This document shows, piece by piece, positions 33,709 to 43,691 of a stretch of DNA of 64,000 bases. Each line of letters begins with the position of its first letter. The stretch's first letter is position 1. Under the pieces are notes generated by a model that saw nothing but the letters and a program-made list of their open reading frames with translations, was not told where the DNA came from and searched no databases. The translations under genes were made by a program, and so were the position numbers. Origin of the DNA: Desulfosarcina widdelii (GTDB lineage: Bacteria; Desulfobacterota; Desulfobacteria; Desulfobacterales; Desulfosarcinaceae); the NCBI RefSeq assembly GCF_009688965.1, contig NZ_AP021875.1:3720001-3784000 (forward strand). Direction: 5' to 3'.

Positions 33709-34003
33709 GCTTTCCTCCTCCTTTTTTTTGCTTGGAAACGAGAAACGGTCCAAGTCCCAAACCGGTTGATATGCATTGCAGGCAATTGCGGATTCTTTTG
33801 GCCAATGGCGTGCCGGCCCGTATGAGATGAATCGACCCTTTACAATAATGCAGGCCCGACTTCACCGGGGGAATGGCCCACGCTACCGGTTAAATAGCCT
33901 TTTCAGGCATTGATGGGATTATGAGAATAAAGGTTATGAATGCCTTGCAATACAGACAGCATAATTCAAGTGAACCGTTTTTGTCAATTCGGCAAGATCG
34001 GTT

Positions 34004-34384
34004 CTAGGCTTGGAAAAGTTCTTGGATTTTCGCCAGCAGGGTGGCTTTGCGCAGCGGTTTGACCACAAATGCGTCGCACTTGTCTTTGGCCTTGACCACG
34101 AAATCTACATTGCTGTGGGCCGTAACCATGATTTTTTTGGCCGCGGTAATGCCATTTTTATGTTCCAGTTCGACAAATCGATTCAACAGGTCCAGTCCGG
34201 TGATGTCCGGCAGTTCGATATCGATGGTGACCAGATCGTAGGGACGATTGTCGTTGATGGCTTTCACGAAGTACTCGGTGGCCTCGACTCCGCTGCCCGC
34301 CGTGTCGCAGGTGCCCGCGTTGGTCAGCATCAACTCCAGTTTCGTCAAGGCGATGGGTTCGTCGTCAATCAGTAAAATACGCAT
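34004..34384 (-). CDS. Stand-alone CheY-like response regulator
   Basis: 126 residues, a single receiver domain. MRILLIDDEPIAL supplies the acidic pocket, LVTIDIELPDITGLD the phospho-Asp, MVTAHS the switch Thr/Ser and FVVKPLRK the conserved Lys. There is no output domain, so it acts through protein contacts. ATG 34384 lies 2 nt after the hybrid kinase stop, with AAGGA inside the end of the kinase gene, showing translational coupling. It is probably the kinase's phosphorelay target. Confidence 0.9.
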   Translation of the reverse strand: MRILLIDDEPIALTKLELMLTNAGTCDTAGSGVEATEYFVKAINDNRPYDLVTIDIELPDITGLDLLNRFVELEHKNGITAAKKIMVTAHSNVDFVVKAKDKCDAFVVKPLRKATLLAKIQELFQA

Positions 34385-34386
34385 GT

Positions 34387-37023
34387 TCAGGTTCCTTTCC
34401 ATTGGGATACAAAATCCCGGAATCGATAAAATTGGCTTTTCAGTTGGTCGAAACCGACCTTGAGTTCTTCCATGGGGCCGTCTGTGCTGAGCTGTTCCAG
34501 GCTAAAGGCCGCTTCGGTCAGGGCCGGGGCCTCCATGGTCGCCGCACCGCCTTTGATGGCGTGGGCCTCTTTTCGAATAGCCTCCCGGTCTTCATTTTCA
34601 ATGGACGCTTGGATACGGTCGAGCTGCCCGTCTGCATTCTCGATCAGTTGACGGGCGATCATTCTTATCGTTTCCGCGTCCTCAAACTCCTCCAAAGCGG
34701 TGGCAATGTCCATGATCGTTCCGTCGCCGGTTGATGATTCGGCGATTTTCTCCGGTTCTTGCGGTATGGGTGGTGCTTCGAGACTTTTTTGCAGACCAAT
34801 CCAGCGGTCCACCGCCTGAATGAGCTGCCTGCGGCGAATGGGTTTGGCCAGGTAGCCGTCCATACCGGCGGCGAGGCATTTTTCCTCATCCCCTTTCAGC
34901 GCACTGGCTGTCAGGGCGATAATGGGCGTCCGACTATTGCGGCCCGAAGCGGCCTCGATTTCTCGAATTTTGCTGGTGGCGTCAAAACCGTTCAGCACCG
35001 GCATCTGGATGTCCATCAGGACCAGATCGTAAGCTTTCTCGGCGACGGCATCCACGGCCTCCTGTCCGTTGTCCGCCAGATCGACATCAAACCCGGCAGC
35101 CGTCAGGTGCATCAGCGCCACCTGTTGATTGGTCGGGTAGTCGTCCGTTACCAGGATGCGTCCACTGCGTTTAGTGGCTGCCGGATCGCCATCTGCCGGC
35201 AAATCGGATTTCAAGGGTTCGGCACAGGCACCATGGATCGCTTGGTGAAGGGCCACGTTCAGGTCGCCGATTTTTACCGGTTTGGTGACCACGGCCTGAA
35301 AGCCATGGGCCGGTCCGTTGTCATCGGCCACCATTTTTTTGAGGCTCGTGGCCAGGACAACAGGCGTGTTTTCAAACGCGACGGCCTGCCCCTGCAAATT
35401 TTCTTTCAAATCCACTGCGTTCATGTCCGATACATGATCGGCGGTGACGATGGCATGGACGGGTTCTTTTACAGGGTCCCGCTCGGTCAGCAGCGTCAGG
35501 GCCTCCTCGCCGCTGGAGCTTGTCAGGCAGCGTATGCCCAACCGGTCGAGATGGCCGGCGAGGACTCGGCAGGTGGTTGCACTATCGTCAACCACCAGAA
35601 CGGTCGTTTCGACTTCCCATTCGGGTTTTTTGGCCGCAATGGACGGCTCTGCCGATGATCGAAGGAATTCGGCCGTGAACCAAAAGGTACTGCCATTTCC
35701 GGGTCGACTGTCCACGCCGATTTCTCCTCCCATCAATTCGACGATCTGTTTACTGATGGTGGTCCCCAGGCCGGTCCCTCCGTATTGTCGGGTCGTGGAG
35801 CTGTCCGCCTGGGTAAAGCTGGAAAAAACCTGGTCGATCTTTTCCTCCGGAATCCCGATTCCGGTATCCTTTATTGAAAACCGGATCCGGGCGTGCTCGC
35901 CGCTGCTGTTTTCCGGCCTGGCCTCAATGAAAATTTCTCCTTCATGGGTGAACTTGACCGCATTTCCAGTTAGATTGAACAGTACCTGACGCAGGCGATG
36001 GGGATCGCCTTCAAGGCGGGTCGGCGTATCAGGTGCGATGAAGACATTGAGTTCAACCCCTTTTTCACTGGTCTGAAGTGCGAAGTTCTCTCCGATCTCC
36101 TCCATGAGAACATTTAGATCGAATTCGACCTGCTCCAGATCCAGCTTGCCCGACTCGATCTTGGAATAATCCAGCACATCGTTGATTTGTCTGAGAAGAG
36201 TGGACGATTCACGGCCGATAATTTCGACGATGCGCCGCTGGCTGGCGTCGAGACCGGTAGACAACGCCACTTCGGTCATGCCGATGATGCCGTTTAGCGG
36301 CGTTCGGAGTTCATGGCTCATGTTGGCCAGAAAATCTCCCTTGGCACGGCTGGCCGCATTGGCCGCTTCGGCCATGGCCCGGGTCCGGTCCATGGAAGCC
36401 TGCAACTCTTTTTGGGACCGGGTCAGTTCCCGGGTTCGTTCGGCCACCTGAACTTCCAGAATCCGGCTCTGGTTCCTCAACAGATCGGTGTAAGCCATGC
36501 TTTCCGACGCATTGGCCACGTGCAGCAGAATAATCGAAAGCAGGGTCATGGCCGTGTCGGGCAGCTTGGTTTGACCGGACGGCAGCAGCCCGCCGAACAT
36601 GCCTTTGACCTGATTGTGGTTGGCGATCACATGCAGCAGGTATTGGCGGGAGTGATCCCGCGACGAAATTATCACGCCGCGGCGCTCGCGAATGGCCCAG
36701 GCAAAGTAGCCTTCCTCAATCATATAACCCACTTCTTGCTGGATCTCCGCAGCCAGGTGATCGGGATAACGATAGGTGGGCTGAAAAGAGAAGTCCTCCT
36801 CGTCGACCATGTAAAAGGCCAGTACTTCAAAGGGAATAATGGCGTCGATGCGCCGCTTGGCCTCGGGAAGCAGGGTTTGAAGGCTGTAGTTGCCGCCCCC
36901 GATTTCCGTGTAGAAATCCTCCAGCGAAAGGACCATTTCCAGGGCATTCTGGATATATCGTCGGTTTTCCTCCAGATACGCGATACGGTTCTTCAGGTCT
37001 GCGGTGGTGTCTTGAGCTGCCAT
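34387..37023 (-). CDS. Hybrid sensor histidine kinase with two receivers and an Hpt domain
   Basis: 878 residues, soluble. A GAF-like sensor region (~40-175) is followed by a coiled coil, HisKA with the phospho-His in [15 protein letters not shown] (residue 237), HATPase with [11 protein letters not shown], a first receiver that keeps its central Asp ([10 protein letters not shown]), a second canonical receiver ([13 protein letters not shown]), and a C-terminal Hpt with [14 protein letters not shown]. This is a complete phosphorelay in one chain, comparable with BarA-type kinases. The ATG at 37023 lies 5 nt after the HDOD gene stop; a longer frame upstream overlaps that gene and is not used. 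Confidence 0.9.
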   Translation of the reverse strand: MAAQDTTADLKNRIAYLEENRRYIQNALEMVLSLEDFYTEIGGGNYSLQTLLPEAKRRIDAIIPFEVLAFYMVDEEDFSFQPTYRYPDHLAAEIQQEVGYMIEEGYFAWAIRERRGVIISSRDHSRQYLLHVIANHNQVKGMFGGLLPSGQTKLPDTAMTLLSIILLHVANASESMAYTDLLRNQSRILEVQVAERTRELTRSQKELQASMDRTRAMAEAANAASRAKGDFLANMSHELRTPLNGIIGMTEVALSTGLDASQRRIVEIIGRESSTLLRQINDVLDYSKIESGKLDLEQVEFDLNVLMEEIGENFALQTSEKGVELNVFIAPDTPTRLEGDPHRLRQVLFNLTGNAVKFTHEGEIFIEARPENSSGEHARIRFSIKDTGIGIPEEKIDQVFSSFTQADSSTTRQYGGTGLGTTISKQIVELMGGEIGVDSRPGNGSTFWFTAEFLRSSAEPSIAAKKPEWEVETTVLVVDDSATTCRVLAGHLDRLGIRCLTSSSGEEALTLLTERDPVKEPVHAIVTADHVSDMNAVDLKENLQGQAVAFENTPVVLATSLKKMVADDNGPAHGFQAVVTKPVKIGDLNVALHQAIHGACAEPLKSDLPADGDPAATKRSGRILVTDDYPTNQQVALMHLTAAGFDVDLADNGQEAVDAVAEKAYDLVLMDIQMPVLNGFDATSKIREIEAASGRNSRTPIIALTASALKGDEEKCLAAGMDGYLAKPIRRRQLIQAVDRWIGLQKSLEAPPIPQEPEKIAESSTGDGTIMDIATALEEFEDAETIRMIARQLIENADGQLDRIQASIENEDREAIRKEAHAIKGGAATMEAPALTEAAFSLEQLSTDGPMEELKVGFDQLKSQFYRFRDFVSQWKGT

Positions 37024-37028
37024 TGGAT

Positions 37029-38258
37029 TTACGACTCGCCCGTGAAGATCGACGTCAGGAAATTCAGGTGGTGAATCGCCTGGGGGATGATCGTGGCAAG
37101 GGTCTGGGGAGAAATCCTCAGTTTGTCCCAGGCCGCTGTGTCCAGGGTGGGAATGCACCACTCCCCGCTCTTACCCTCGCCCAGGGCATGGGCAATGATG
37201 TCGGCCAGATGAATAACGGCTGCCCGGGCCGGGTCCTGAGCCGATGTCGGTCGATGGTGAAAGACCACATTCTGGCTCAAAGCGACGGGAAATTTCCATT
37301 TTTCGAAAAGATCGGCGGCGATGTCCGTGTGCCGAAATCCCATGACCCGTTTCTCCACGTCATAAAGGCAGGTCTCGCCATCGGTGGCAGCGGCCAACAT
37401 CGTCCCCACCTGCCGGGGAAAATACCGGAACATGACCATCCTGCCGATGTCGTGAAGCAATCCGGAAACGAAAAGCTGTTCGGTATTGCGGATGTTGCCA
37501 CCGGCCGCCAGAATGCGTGCCAGCACACCACAGGTCAGACTGTGATGGGTGAATGCCTGGGTGTCGAACACGTTTTTAGGAATGTCTTTGAAGATTTCCA
37601 TGGTGGCGATGCCCGCCGCCAGGGCCGAAATTTCCTTCGAACCGATAACGGTAACGGCACGGCTGATGCTATCAATCCGGGATGGAAAGCCGTAAAAAGC
37701 GCTGTTAACGATTCTCAGGAGTTGGGCCGCCAGCCCCGGACTTTTGCTGATGACCTGGGCGATGTCGTCAGAGGATGAAAAAGGGTCGGCAATGGTGTCG
37801 TTGAGCTTAAAAATGATGGTCGGAACTTCTGGCAATTTGATGTCCCGGTTGCGGATCTTCTGGCGCATCTCCAGGCTGTTCGAAGAAGGAGTGCTTTCGC
37901 TGGCCGCTACAGTCGAACGTTCCACCGTCGGGCTGACGCCGCTTCGACTTCGATGGAAAACGGCCTGGCGAAAAATCTCCGCAACCGCCGGATGGTTGAG
38001 GTCGTTTCCGGAAAAGACCGATTTGAGGCTTTCGGCCGTATGCCGCATAACTTCCGGGTCCACCGTCGGCGAATCTTCCGGCCCGTTTTCCTGGTCGTCC
38101 TGGACCTGCACCTCCGGAACGCCCCACATCTTAAAAATATTCAGATGCTTGGGATCGATGGCCTGCCCTTTTGACAGCAGCAGCCGGCCGCTCATATCGG
38201 TTACATCGGTTGCCAGGACCATCCCCGGTTTGAGTTGGTCGATGGAATAAAAAGGCAT
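37029..38258 (-). CDS. HDOD-domain signalling protein
   Basis: 409 residues. The N-terminal ~60 residues ([21 protein letters not shown]) form a small module often placed before HD-GYP and HDOD domains. The C-terminal ~270 residues are an HDOD domain ([18 protein letters not shown], then [24 protein letters not shown]). HDOD proteins resemble HD phosphohydrolases but usually lack enzyme activity and serve as scaffolds in signalling. First gene of a three-gene operon with the hybrid kinase and response regulator. No clear ribosome site precedes the ATG. Confidence 0.87.
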   Translation of the reverse strand: MPFYSIDQLKPGMVLATDVTDMSGRLLLSKGQAIDPKHLNIFKMWGVPEVQVQDDQENGPEDSPTVDPEVMRHTAESLKSVFSGNDLNHPAVAEIFRQAVFHRSRSGVSPTVERSTVAASESTPSSNSLEMRQKIRNRDIKLPEVPTIIFKLNDTIADPFSSSDDIAQVISKSPGLAAQLLRIVNSAFYGFPSRIDSISRAVTVIGSKEISALAAGIATMEIFKDIPKNVFDTQAFTHHSLTCGVLARILAAGGNIRNTEQLFVSGLLHDIGRMVMFRYFPRQVGTMLAAATDGETCLYDVEKRVMGFRHTDIAADLFEKWKFPVALSQNVVFHHRPTSAQDPARAAVIHLADIIAHALGEGKSGEWCIPTLDTAAWDKLRISPQTLATIIPQAIHHLNFLTSIFTGES

Positions 38259-38292
38259 CGCTCTGTTTCGCTCCGTGGCTGCAATTCACTTC

Positions 38293-38445
38293 CGACGGTT
38301 TTGTAAAAAGGCCGAGATCTCCCGCTAAACACCACACGGGACAAGAAGGCTTGCGAGTCCCGAGAAAGGAGGCGTACCTGAACGTACTCCGCACTGACGA
38401 GGGACGAACGCGGTTCGCCGATATCGGCTTTTTTACGAAGTCGTC
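38293..38445. repeat. Palindromic repeat C
   Basis: Ends GACGGTTTTGTAAAAAGGCC and GGCTTTTTTACGAAGTCGTC are imperfect inverted repeats enclosing about 110 bp, including CGAGATC / GATATCGGC inner arms. It lies 35 bp upstream of the HDOD start in a 348-bp gap that also holds a solo end of repeat A, and may be a non-autonomous mobile element. No open frame. Confidence 0.55.
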
Positions 38446-38502
38446 ACTTCCTTTTCCGGCAACTTTATATATCGCGCAACATCCGCTGAACTTTAGCCGC
38501 CT

Positions 38503-38527
38503 GCCCATCCAGAAATGGCCAAATTTG
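38503..38527. repeat. Solo end of palindromic repeat A
   Basis: GCCCATCCAGAAATGGCC followed by AAATTTG matches the left end of repeat A, but the rest of the element is missing. A remnant of deletion or a new end. It lies 80 bp before the ADP-ribosylglycohydrolase-like gene. Confidence 0.6.
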
Positions 38528-38606
38528 AAAATCCCGATCCACTGCATTACTGTATGGTTCATCATTTGCGCACGCACACGCGCAGAATTGAAAAAAGGAG
38601 AATCCG

Positions 38607-39506
38607 ATGACGACGAAACGACAAGCGGCTGTATTGGGAGCCTTCGTAGCCGACGCCCTGTCCCTTGGCGTCCACTGGGTGTACAACACCGGCGTGATCG
38701 ACAAAAAATTCGGCAGGGTGGAACGCTATTACGACCCGTTGACTTCCTTCCACAAAGGCAAGAAGGCGGGGGATTTCACCCATTATGGGGACCAGATGGT
38801 GGTTCTGCTGGAGACCCTGGATAAAGAAAAAGGCTTCGACGCCACCAGATTTGCCCAATCATGGCGGGATTTTTTTTCGGATTACACGGGTTATTTCGAT
38901 AAGGCCACGAAAGCCACCCTGGAAAATATGGACAACGGCCGGGATCTGACCCAAAGCGCCTCGGCTTCGGACGACCTTGCCGGGGCCTCTCGCATGGCGC
39001 CACTGGTGGGTGTGTATGGCGACAACCTGAACCAGCTCGTCCGGGCTGCACGTTCACAGACAGCCATCACCCACGGAGACGAACGGGTGATCGCGTCCGC
39101 CGATTTCTTTGCACGCACGATCTTTGCCATCCTCAACGGCAAGGAACCGGTCCCGGCCATGGAGGCTGCCTTGAACGAACAGTTCGCCGAGAGCGAGATC
39201 GCCCCGCTGGTCCGTATGGGGCTGCAAAGCAAAGATCGAGATACCCGCGAAACTATTGCCGAATTCGGCCAGATGTGCAGTGTGGAAGTCGGCCTGCCGG
39301 GAGCCGTACACCTTGTTGCCCGTCATAGCGGCGATTTCAAGACCGCCATGGTGGAAAATGTTATGGCCGGCGGCGATTCCTCGGCCCGCGGCATGCTGGC
39401 CGGCATGGTGCTGGCCGCCGCCCATGGCATGGACGCCATCCCCGATGAATGGATATCGGGGCTGAATGCCGGGGAACGCATCCGTACGATTTTGGAGCAG
39501 TTATAA
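38607..39506 (+). CDS. ADP-ribosylglycohydrolase (DraG/ARH) family protein
   Basis: 299 residues, all-helical. AAGGAG precedes the ATG. The fold's entry motif is QAAVLGAFVADALSLGVHWVY, the first metal site FTHYGDQMVVLLETL, and the C-terminal metal site is GGDSSARGMLAGMVLAA, where classic enzymes have GDTDT. The Asp pair is partly kept, but the Thr/Asp pattern is changed, so it belongs to the divergent branch that includes crystallin-like members. It could remove ADP-ribose from a protein or small molecule, or hydrolyse a related bond. Confidence 0.8.
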   Translation: MTTKRQAAVLGAFVADALSLGVHWVYNTGVIDKKFGRVERYYDPLTSFHKGKKAGDFTHYGDQMVVLLETLDKEKGFDATRFAQSWRDFFSDYTGYFDKATKATLENMDNGRDLTQSASASDDLAGASRMAPLVGVYGDNLNQLVRAARSQTAITHGDERVIASADFFARTIFAILNGKEPVPAMEAALNEQFAESEIAPLVRMGLQSKDRDTRETIAEFGQMCSVEVGLPGAVHLVARHSGDFKTAMVENVMAGGDSSARGMLAGMVLAAAHGMDAIPDEWISGLNAGERIRTILEQL

Positions 39507-39522
39507 ATAGAATGGCGGTTCA

Positions 39523-39686
39523 GTGTTCGCCCAGAAATAGGCAAATTTGGTCGAGATCGAGGCGCACGACCAATCTTAGCTCGGGGTTTACCACAGGTAT
39601 CTAGTTGATATTCCGAGGATAAACTTTTTCGTGTAAGAAAATATCGACCAAGGGTAAGATTGGCTTGGCCATTTCTGGATGGACAC
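39523..39686. repeat. Palindromic repeat A, copy 3, reversed
   Basis: Starts GTGTTCGCCCAGAAATAGGC and ends GGCCATTTCTGGATGGACAC, the other orientation of repeat A, with the inner GGTTTACCACAGGTAT and CCGAGGATAAACTTTTTC arms. It fills the space between two convergent genes and may end transcription from both. Confidence 0.75.
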
Positions 39687-39689
39687 TGA

Positions 39690-40733
39690 CTATTTCGGGC
39701 GCAGCCCCGCATCCACATCCACAACCCCCGGCTCATCGGGCAGATTGGAACGGATGATGATATTGCGCTGCAGGCTCTTGACCACACGATCAATGTTTCC
39801 CACCCCGTCCCGGATTTCGCGGATTCCCTCTCTGGCGGTTGCCGTCACCTGGGGAATGTCCTGGCTGCCTTCCTCCATGTTCTCCAGAATGACCTGGATG
39901 GTTTCCATGGACTGACGGGCCTCGTCCAGAATCTCTTTCATGGTCTCGACATTCTCAACAACACCAGCCCCTGCCGTTTGGATCGTCGACAGGTTGCCGC
40001 TGACCTGATCGATCAGGCCGGGCCCTTTTGCAGCGGTGGCCTGGATATGGTCCAGCAGGGCATTGGTCCGGTCAAGGTTGGACAGGATCCGGTCCATCAA
40101 TTCCCGCGAAGCTAACAAAGAACCCAATGTTCCTTGCCCTTGGTCGATTTTCCCGGCAATCCGTTCCAGATGCAACGAAGTCCGTTCGATGTGGTCCAAG
40201 GTGGTAAGCAGCGGGCCTTGCGGATCTTTCAGGATGGTGACCAGCTCAGAGACTTCCTGAATCGTCCGGACAGCCAGCAGGGCCGTCTTTTCCACCTCGA
40301 ATTCTTTTAAGATATCCGTAATGGATTTTTTTTCCTGGGAGGGAATCATGCCGCCCACGGGAATTTTCGGGGAAGTGGAATTGCCGGGAATAATGGAAAT
40401 GTATTCAGAGCCGATGAGTGTCGGGCTGTCCACCACGGCCACCGAATCCTGGCGGATACGGGAGGCGTATCGGGCCAGGATGGCCAATTCGACGTTCACG
40501 TTGTCCTCCCCCAGCGAGATCCGTTCCACTTTGCCGATATCGGCCTTGAACAGCTTTACCGCCGCATTGACCTGCAGGTTGTAGCTCTCCTTGAAACTGG
40601 TGTAAAATGTGACCTCCTCGGCAAACCAATCCTTGCCCCTTCCAAGGATGACCAACGTTGTCAGCAGCAGCAGGAATATACCGATAATAAAAACGCCGAC
40701 GCTTTTCTCCGCTTTTGTGAAGCTTGTTTCCAT
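39690..40733 (-). CDS. mlaD: MCE/MlaD-family lipid-transport protein
   Basis: 347 residues. One N-terminal membrane anchor (FIIGIFLLLLTTLVILG) is followed by a single MCE domain (FKESYNLQVNAAVKLFKADIG, then SEYISIIPGN) and a long C-terminal helical region with coiled-coil character (RTSLHLERIAGKIDQGQG). This is longer than E. coli MlaD (~180) and resembles MCE proteins whose C-terminal helices form a tube in the periplasm. It would carry lipids between the membranes. Third gene of an mlaE-ATPase-mlaD operon, 26 bp after the ATPase gene. Confidence 0.88.
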   Translation of the reverse strand: METSFTKAEKSVGVFIIGIFLLLLTTLVILGRGKDWFAEEVTFYTSFKESYNLQVNAAVKLFKADIGKVERISLGEDNVNVELAILARYASRIRQDSVAVVDSPTLIGSEYISIIPGNSTSPKIPVGGMIPSQEKKSITDILKEFEVEKTALLAVRTIQEVSELVTILKDPQGPLLTTLDHIERTSLHLERIAGKIDQGQGTLGSLLASRELMDRILSNLDRTNALLDHIQATAAKGPGLIDQVSGNLSTIQTAGAGVVENVETMKEILDEARQSMETIQVILENMEEGSQDIPQVTATAREGIREIRDGVGNIDRVVKSLQRNIIIRSNLPDEPGVVDVDAGLRPK

Positions 40734-40759
40734 GGGTCAGAAGACTGCCGTTTAAATGA

Positions 40760-41443
40760 CTACTGGGAATCCATGATCCGGATCGTTCCGTTGTGAAGCG
40801 TCAACTGCCGCCGCCCGAGGTCGCTCATTTTTTCGTTGTTGGAGAAAAAGACGACCGCTGTTTTTGACTGTACCATATTTTTCAAATGGTTAAAAATGGC
40901 ATCGTCCGGTGTGATCTGTATGAAATTCTCCGGCCGGTCGATCAGCATCAGCAGCGGCCGCTTGCCCATCTCACGGATAGCGATGGTTTTCATCAGGACG
41001 CTGTCGTTCAGTTCGGAAGGCCGACGGTTCAAATCGTCGGACAGGCCGGCATCTTTACAAAGAAGCGCCATCGTTTCATCCAGGTCAATGGACAGGTCGT
41101 TCTCGTGATAAAACCGGGTCAAAAGAAGATTTTCGCGGACCGTTCGGTTGCTGACCATGGCACAATCGGGGGCCACGTAGCCAATCCGGCGTTTGACAGC
41201 CAGACATCGTCGATAGTCGTCCAAATCCACGTCAGACCCGTCGAACCGGAATCGGCCCTTTTCCGGACGATCCAAGGTGGCCAGCACGCGCAGCAGTTGC
41301 CGGCTGTCCAAAGCTGCGTCGGCTTCGATGGCGATCACATCGCCGCGGGCGATCTTCAGGTGATCTGCGCCGTAGGTCGTCTGTCTGCCGAAGGGGGCGA
41401 GCACCAGGTCGGTGATTTCAAGAATCGGTGGAGTCGGCTGCAT
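40760..41443 (-). CDS. Degenerate Mla-type ABC ATPase lacking nucleotide-binding motifs
   Basis: 227 residues that align over the whole length of MlaF-type ATPases, but every catalytic motif is changed. Walker A (expected GxSGSGKST) reads EADAALDSRQL, the Q-loop region reads GYVAPDCAM, the signature (expected LSGGM) reads SELNDSVLMK, Walker B ends LMLIDRPEN with the catalytic Glu replaced by Arg, and the switch His region is FFSNNEK. It should not hydrolyse ATP. The frame is intact, so it is under selection and probably structural. The ATG abuts the mlaE stop exactly, and the gene lies in the normal mlaF position. Confidence 0.85.
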   Translation of the reverse strand: MQPTPPILEITDLVLAPFGRQTTYGADHLKIARGDVIAIEADAALDSRQLLRVLATLDRPEKGRFRFDGSDVDLDDYRRCLAVKRRIGYVAPDCAMVSNRTVRENLLLTRFYHENDLSIDLDETMALLCKDAGLSDDLNRRPSELNDSVLMKTIAIREMGKRPLLMLIDRPENFIQITPDDAIFNHLKNMVQSKTAVVFFSNNEKMSDLGRRQLTLHNGTIRIMDSQ

Positions 41444-42220
41444 TTACACGTAAAAAATGAAAGAAATAAAAATATTGATGACCAGGCAATAAAAAAAACA
41501 GTCCACGGCGGCTCTGGAAGTCGCTATCGGCACTTGCGTAATCTGGTCCTTTGGCGTCAGCCCGTGATAGAGACAGGTGCCGGTGATGACCACACCGAAA
41601 AGGATGCTCTTCAGCAAACCAACGGCAATATCGGCCCCCACGACGCCCTTGGCAATCTGCTGGAAAAAGCCTTCCACCGGCAACGTGGTCAGCCCCTTGA
41701 CGATGACATAGCCGCCGATAATGGCCATGAGATCGAACACCAGGACCAGACTGACAACGGCCGTGGTAATGCCCAGAAGGCGGGGGAGGCAGAGAGTGTT
41801 CAAAGGGTCGATCCCCGCCATTTCCAAGGCTTCGATTTCATTGAGCACATTCATGTAGGACATTTCGATGGTGACCGCGGTAGCGGACCGCAAAATGACG
41901 ATGATAGCCGTGATCAACGGCCCGATTTCCCGCAATACGAGCAGCACTACGATCTTGCCCAGGTCCACCTGACCGGAGAGCTGGGAAAACTGAACAATCA
42001 TCATTACGCCGATGATCAAGGCGACGGGAACAATCACCGGCAACGCCTCGACAGCCGTAAAATAGAGCTGTTCCACGATCACCCTTCGGATCAGCATCCG
42101 GCCGGTACGGGGAAACGGCACGGCTATGGAGATCAGCCGGCAGGTCAGCGCACACAAATCCGTCAAGCGGTTGATCCTTCGAATCGTCGTTCTGCCAAGC
42201 GCACCGACGAATTTTTCCAT
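41444..42220 (-). CDS. mlaE: MlaE-family permease
   Basis: 258 residues with five to six hydrophobic segments and the typical MlaE centre LREIGPLITAIIVILRSATA followed by EIEALEMAGIDPLNTLCLPR. MlaE is the inner-membrane subunit that takes phospholipid from or to the MCE ring. First gene of the mlaE-ATPase-mlaD operon, with no soluble MlaB or MlaC partner visible here. A 110-bp gap separates it from the divergent envelope-protein gene. Confidence 0.92.
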   Translation of the reverse strand: MEKFVGALGRTTIRRINRLTDLCALTCRLISIAVPFPRTGRMLIRRVIVEQLYFTAVEALPVIVPVALIIGVMMIVQFSQLSGQVDLGKIVVLLVLREIGPLITAIIVILRSATAVTIEMSYMNVLNEIEALEMAGIDPLNTLCLPRLLGITTAVVSLVLVFDLMAIIGGYVIVKGLTTLPVEGFFQQIAKGVVGADIAVGLLKSILFGVVITGTCLYHGLTPKDQITQVPIATSRAAVDCFFYCLVINIFISFIFYV

Positions 42221-42330
42221 GGGATCGTTATCCTCTTTGTCCGGATGGGTCGTCCACCTTTGTTGACTTCTCCGAATTTGTACAATATATATTTTGCACC
42301 GGTCAACATCATAGGGGTAACTACCAAGAA

Positions 42331-43227
42331 TTGAAAGTAAAATTTATTCTGCGCCCATTCTACCAACTCTTCGTGCTGATTGTTTTCTCCCTGGCTGCAT
42401 CCGCTATGGCCGATGGTCCTCTGGTTCAACAATCGGGCAGCGGCTGCATTGATTGGAGCGCGGGAACGGTTCGGGCCAAAGGGATCGGCACCCCCGCCCA
42501 AATTGGTGACAACGCGTCGCCGACCGCAGCCTCGGCCATTCTGGATAATGCCCTGCAGATGGCCCGGGCAAAATTGCTGGATACGGTAATGACCATACGC
42601 ATCGATGCCGGCAGCCGCGTAGCGGACCGCGTCCGGGGAAACCCGGACTTTTTGGAAGGGCTGCGCACCCTTGCCGGCAACGCCTCCGTCAACCGGCAGG
42701 AGTACCTTTCTGACGGAACACTGGAGATTGAACTGACCATGAACCTGACGGGGGGATTCGGCCAGTTTGTACTGCCGGAGGAAATCCGCCAGGTGGAGCC
42801 GGTCACCACGGTGAACGCGGCCCAAAAAGAGACGAAGCCGTCATTCAAAGAAAAGGAAGGCAACGACAGCGCCCCCTATACCGGACTGATCGTCGATGCC
42901 GTCGGGATTGGCGCCCTTCCCGCTTTGGTTCCGGTCATCGTCGATGAATCCGGGGAAGTCGTTTTCGGCCCCGCCTTTGTCAGCCGCGAATTTGCCGTAT
43001 CCAGGGGAATGAGCGGTTTCGCCGCCACCTTGGATGATGCCCGCAAAGATCCACGAGTGGGCGAACGGCCCCTGATTGTCAAGGCTATCCGGACCCGTTC
43101 GACGGGAAAAACGGATCTGGTTATTCCAACGACCGACGCCGCCCGCCTGCGCAGTTCGGCCATTCATTTGAATTTCCTGAAAGCCTGCCGGGTGTGCATT
43201 GTGCTCGATAAGGTGCAGACACAGTAA
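42331..43227 (+). CDS. LPP20-like secreted protein
   Basis: 298 residues starting at TTG 42331, with a signal peptide (QLFVLIVFSLAASAMA). The region ASAILDNALQMARAKLLDTV, then RTLAGNASVNRQEYLSDGTLE, resembles LPP20/FlgP-type proteins in which a duplicated beta-alpha domain follows a conserved Ala-rich helix. Two Cys near the C terminus (KACRVCIVLD). The role is unknown; related proteins sit at the outer membrane or near flagella. It is probably cotranscribed with the TPR lipoprotein 27 bp downstream. Confidence 0.65.
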   Translation: MKVKFILRPFYQLFVLIVFSLAASAMADGPLVQQSGSGCIDWSAGTVRAKGIGTPAQIGDNASPTAASAILDNALQMARAKLLDTVMTIRIDAGSRVADRVRGNPDFLEGLRTLAGNASVNRQEYLSDGTLEIELTMNLTGGFGQFVLPEEIRQVEPVTTVNAAQKETKPSFKEKEGNDSAPYTGLIVDAVGIGALPALVPVIVDESGEVVFGPAFVSREFAVSRGMSGFAATLDDARKDPRVGERPLIVKAIRTRSTGKTDLVIPTTDAARLRSSAIHLNFLKACRVCIVLDKVQTQ

Positions 43228-43254
43228 AATCGTTCGACGGATAAGGAGAAAATC

Positions 43255-43611
43255 ATGGGTCGTCGCAATTGCTTTCCGCTATTGATGCTGGCGGTGATCA
43301 TTATCGTGGCTTGCGGGCCGGACACGATTTTTCTGCGGCCGGCACTGGACACCCCCGAGCACCATGTCAAAAATGGACACAGTCTCTTAAGCCGCGGAAA
43401 AATCAATGCCGCAAATGCCGAATTCGTGCGCGCAAAAACATTGGATGCCGAATATGCGCCGGCTTATGTGGGCCTTGCCCTGGTTCAGGCCAGACAGGGG
43501 GATGTCGAAGGGGGCTTGACCACCCTGGAACGCGCCAAAGAACTGGTGGCCACGCCGGAACAAAAGCAAGAGGTCGAAGACAGCTTGATATTGATCGAAG
43601 AGATGCAGTAA
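43255..43611 (+). CDS. Small TPR lipoprotein
   Basis: 118 residues. The signal sequence ends in a lipobox (IIIVAC), so the protein should be lipidated and held at a membrane. The body is about two tetratricopeptide repeats (GHSLLSRGKINAANAEFVRA, then APAYVGLALVQARQGDVEGG), which bind proteins. AAGGAG lies before the ATG. It ends just before a strong bidirectional terminator. Confidence 0.78.
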   Translation: MGRRNCFPLLMLAVIIIVACGPDTIFLRPALDTPEHHVKNGHSLLSRGKINAANAEFVRAKTLDAEYAPAYVGLALVQARQGDVEGGLTTLERAKELVATPEQKQEVEDSLILIEEMQ

Positions 43612-43645
43612 ACAAAGGCCACTGCAAGCAGCCGAATCGATTCAT

Positions 43646-43690
43646 AAACAAATAAGCGGTCGGGGGCACTCCCCGACCGCTTATTTGTTT
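43646..43690. terminator. Bidirectional Rho-independent terminator
   Basis: A perfect 20-bp stem (AAACAAATAAGCGGTCGGGG with its inverse) around a GCACT loop, with A- and T-rich ends on both sides. It serves the TPR lipoprotein gene on one strand and ahcY, whose stop is 1 bp away, on the other. Confidence 0.92.
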
Positions 43691-43691
43691 A

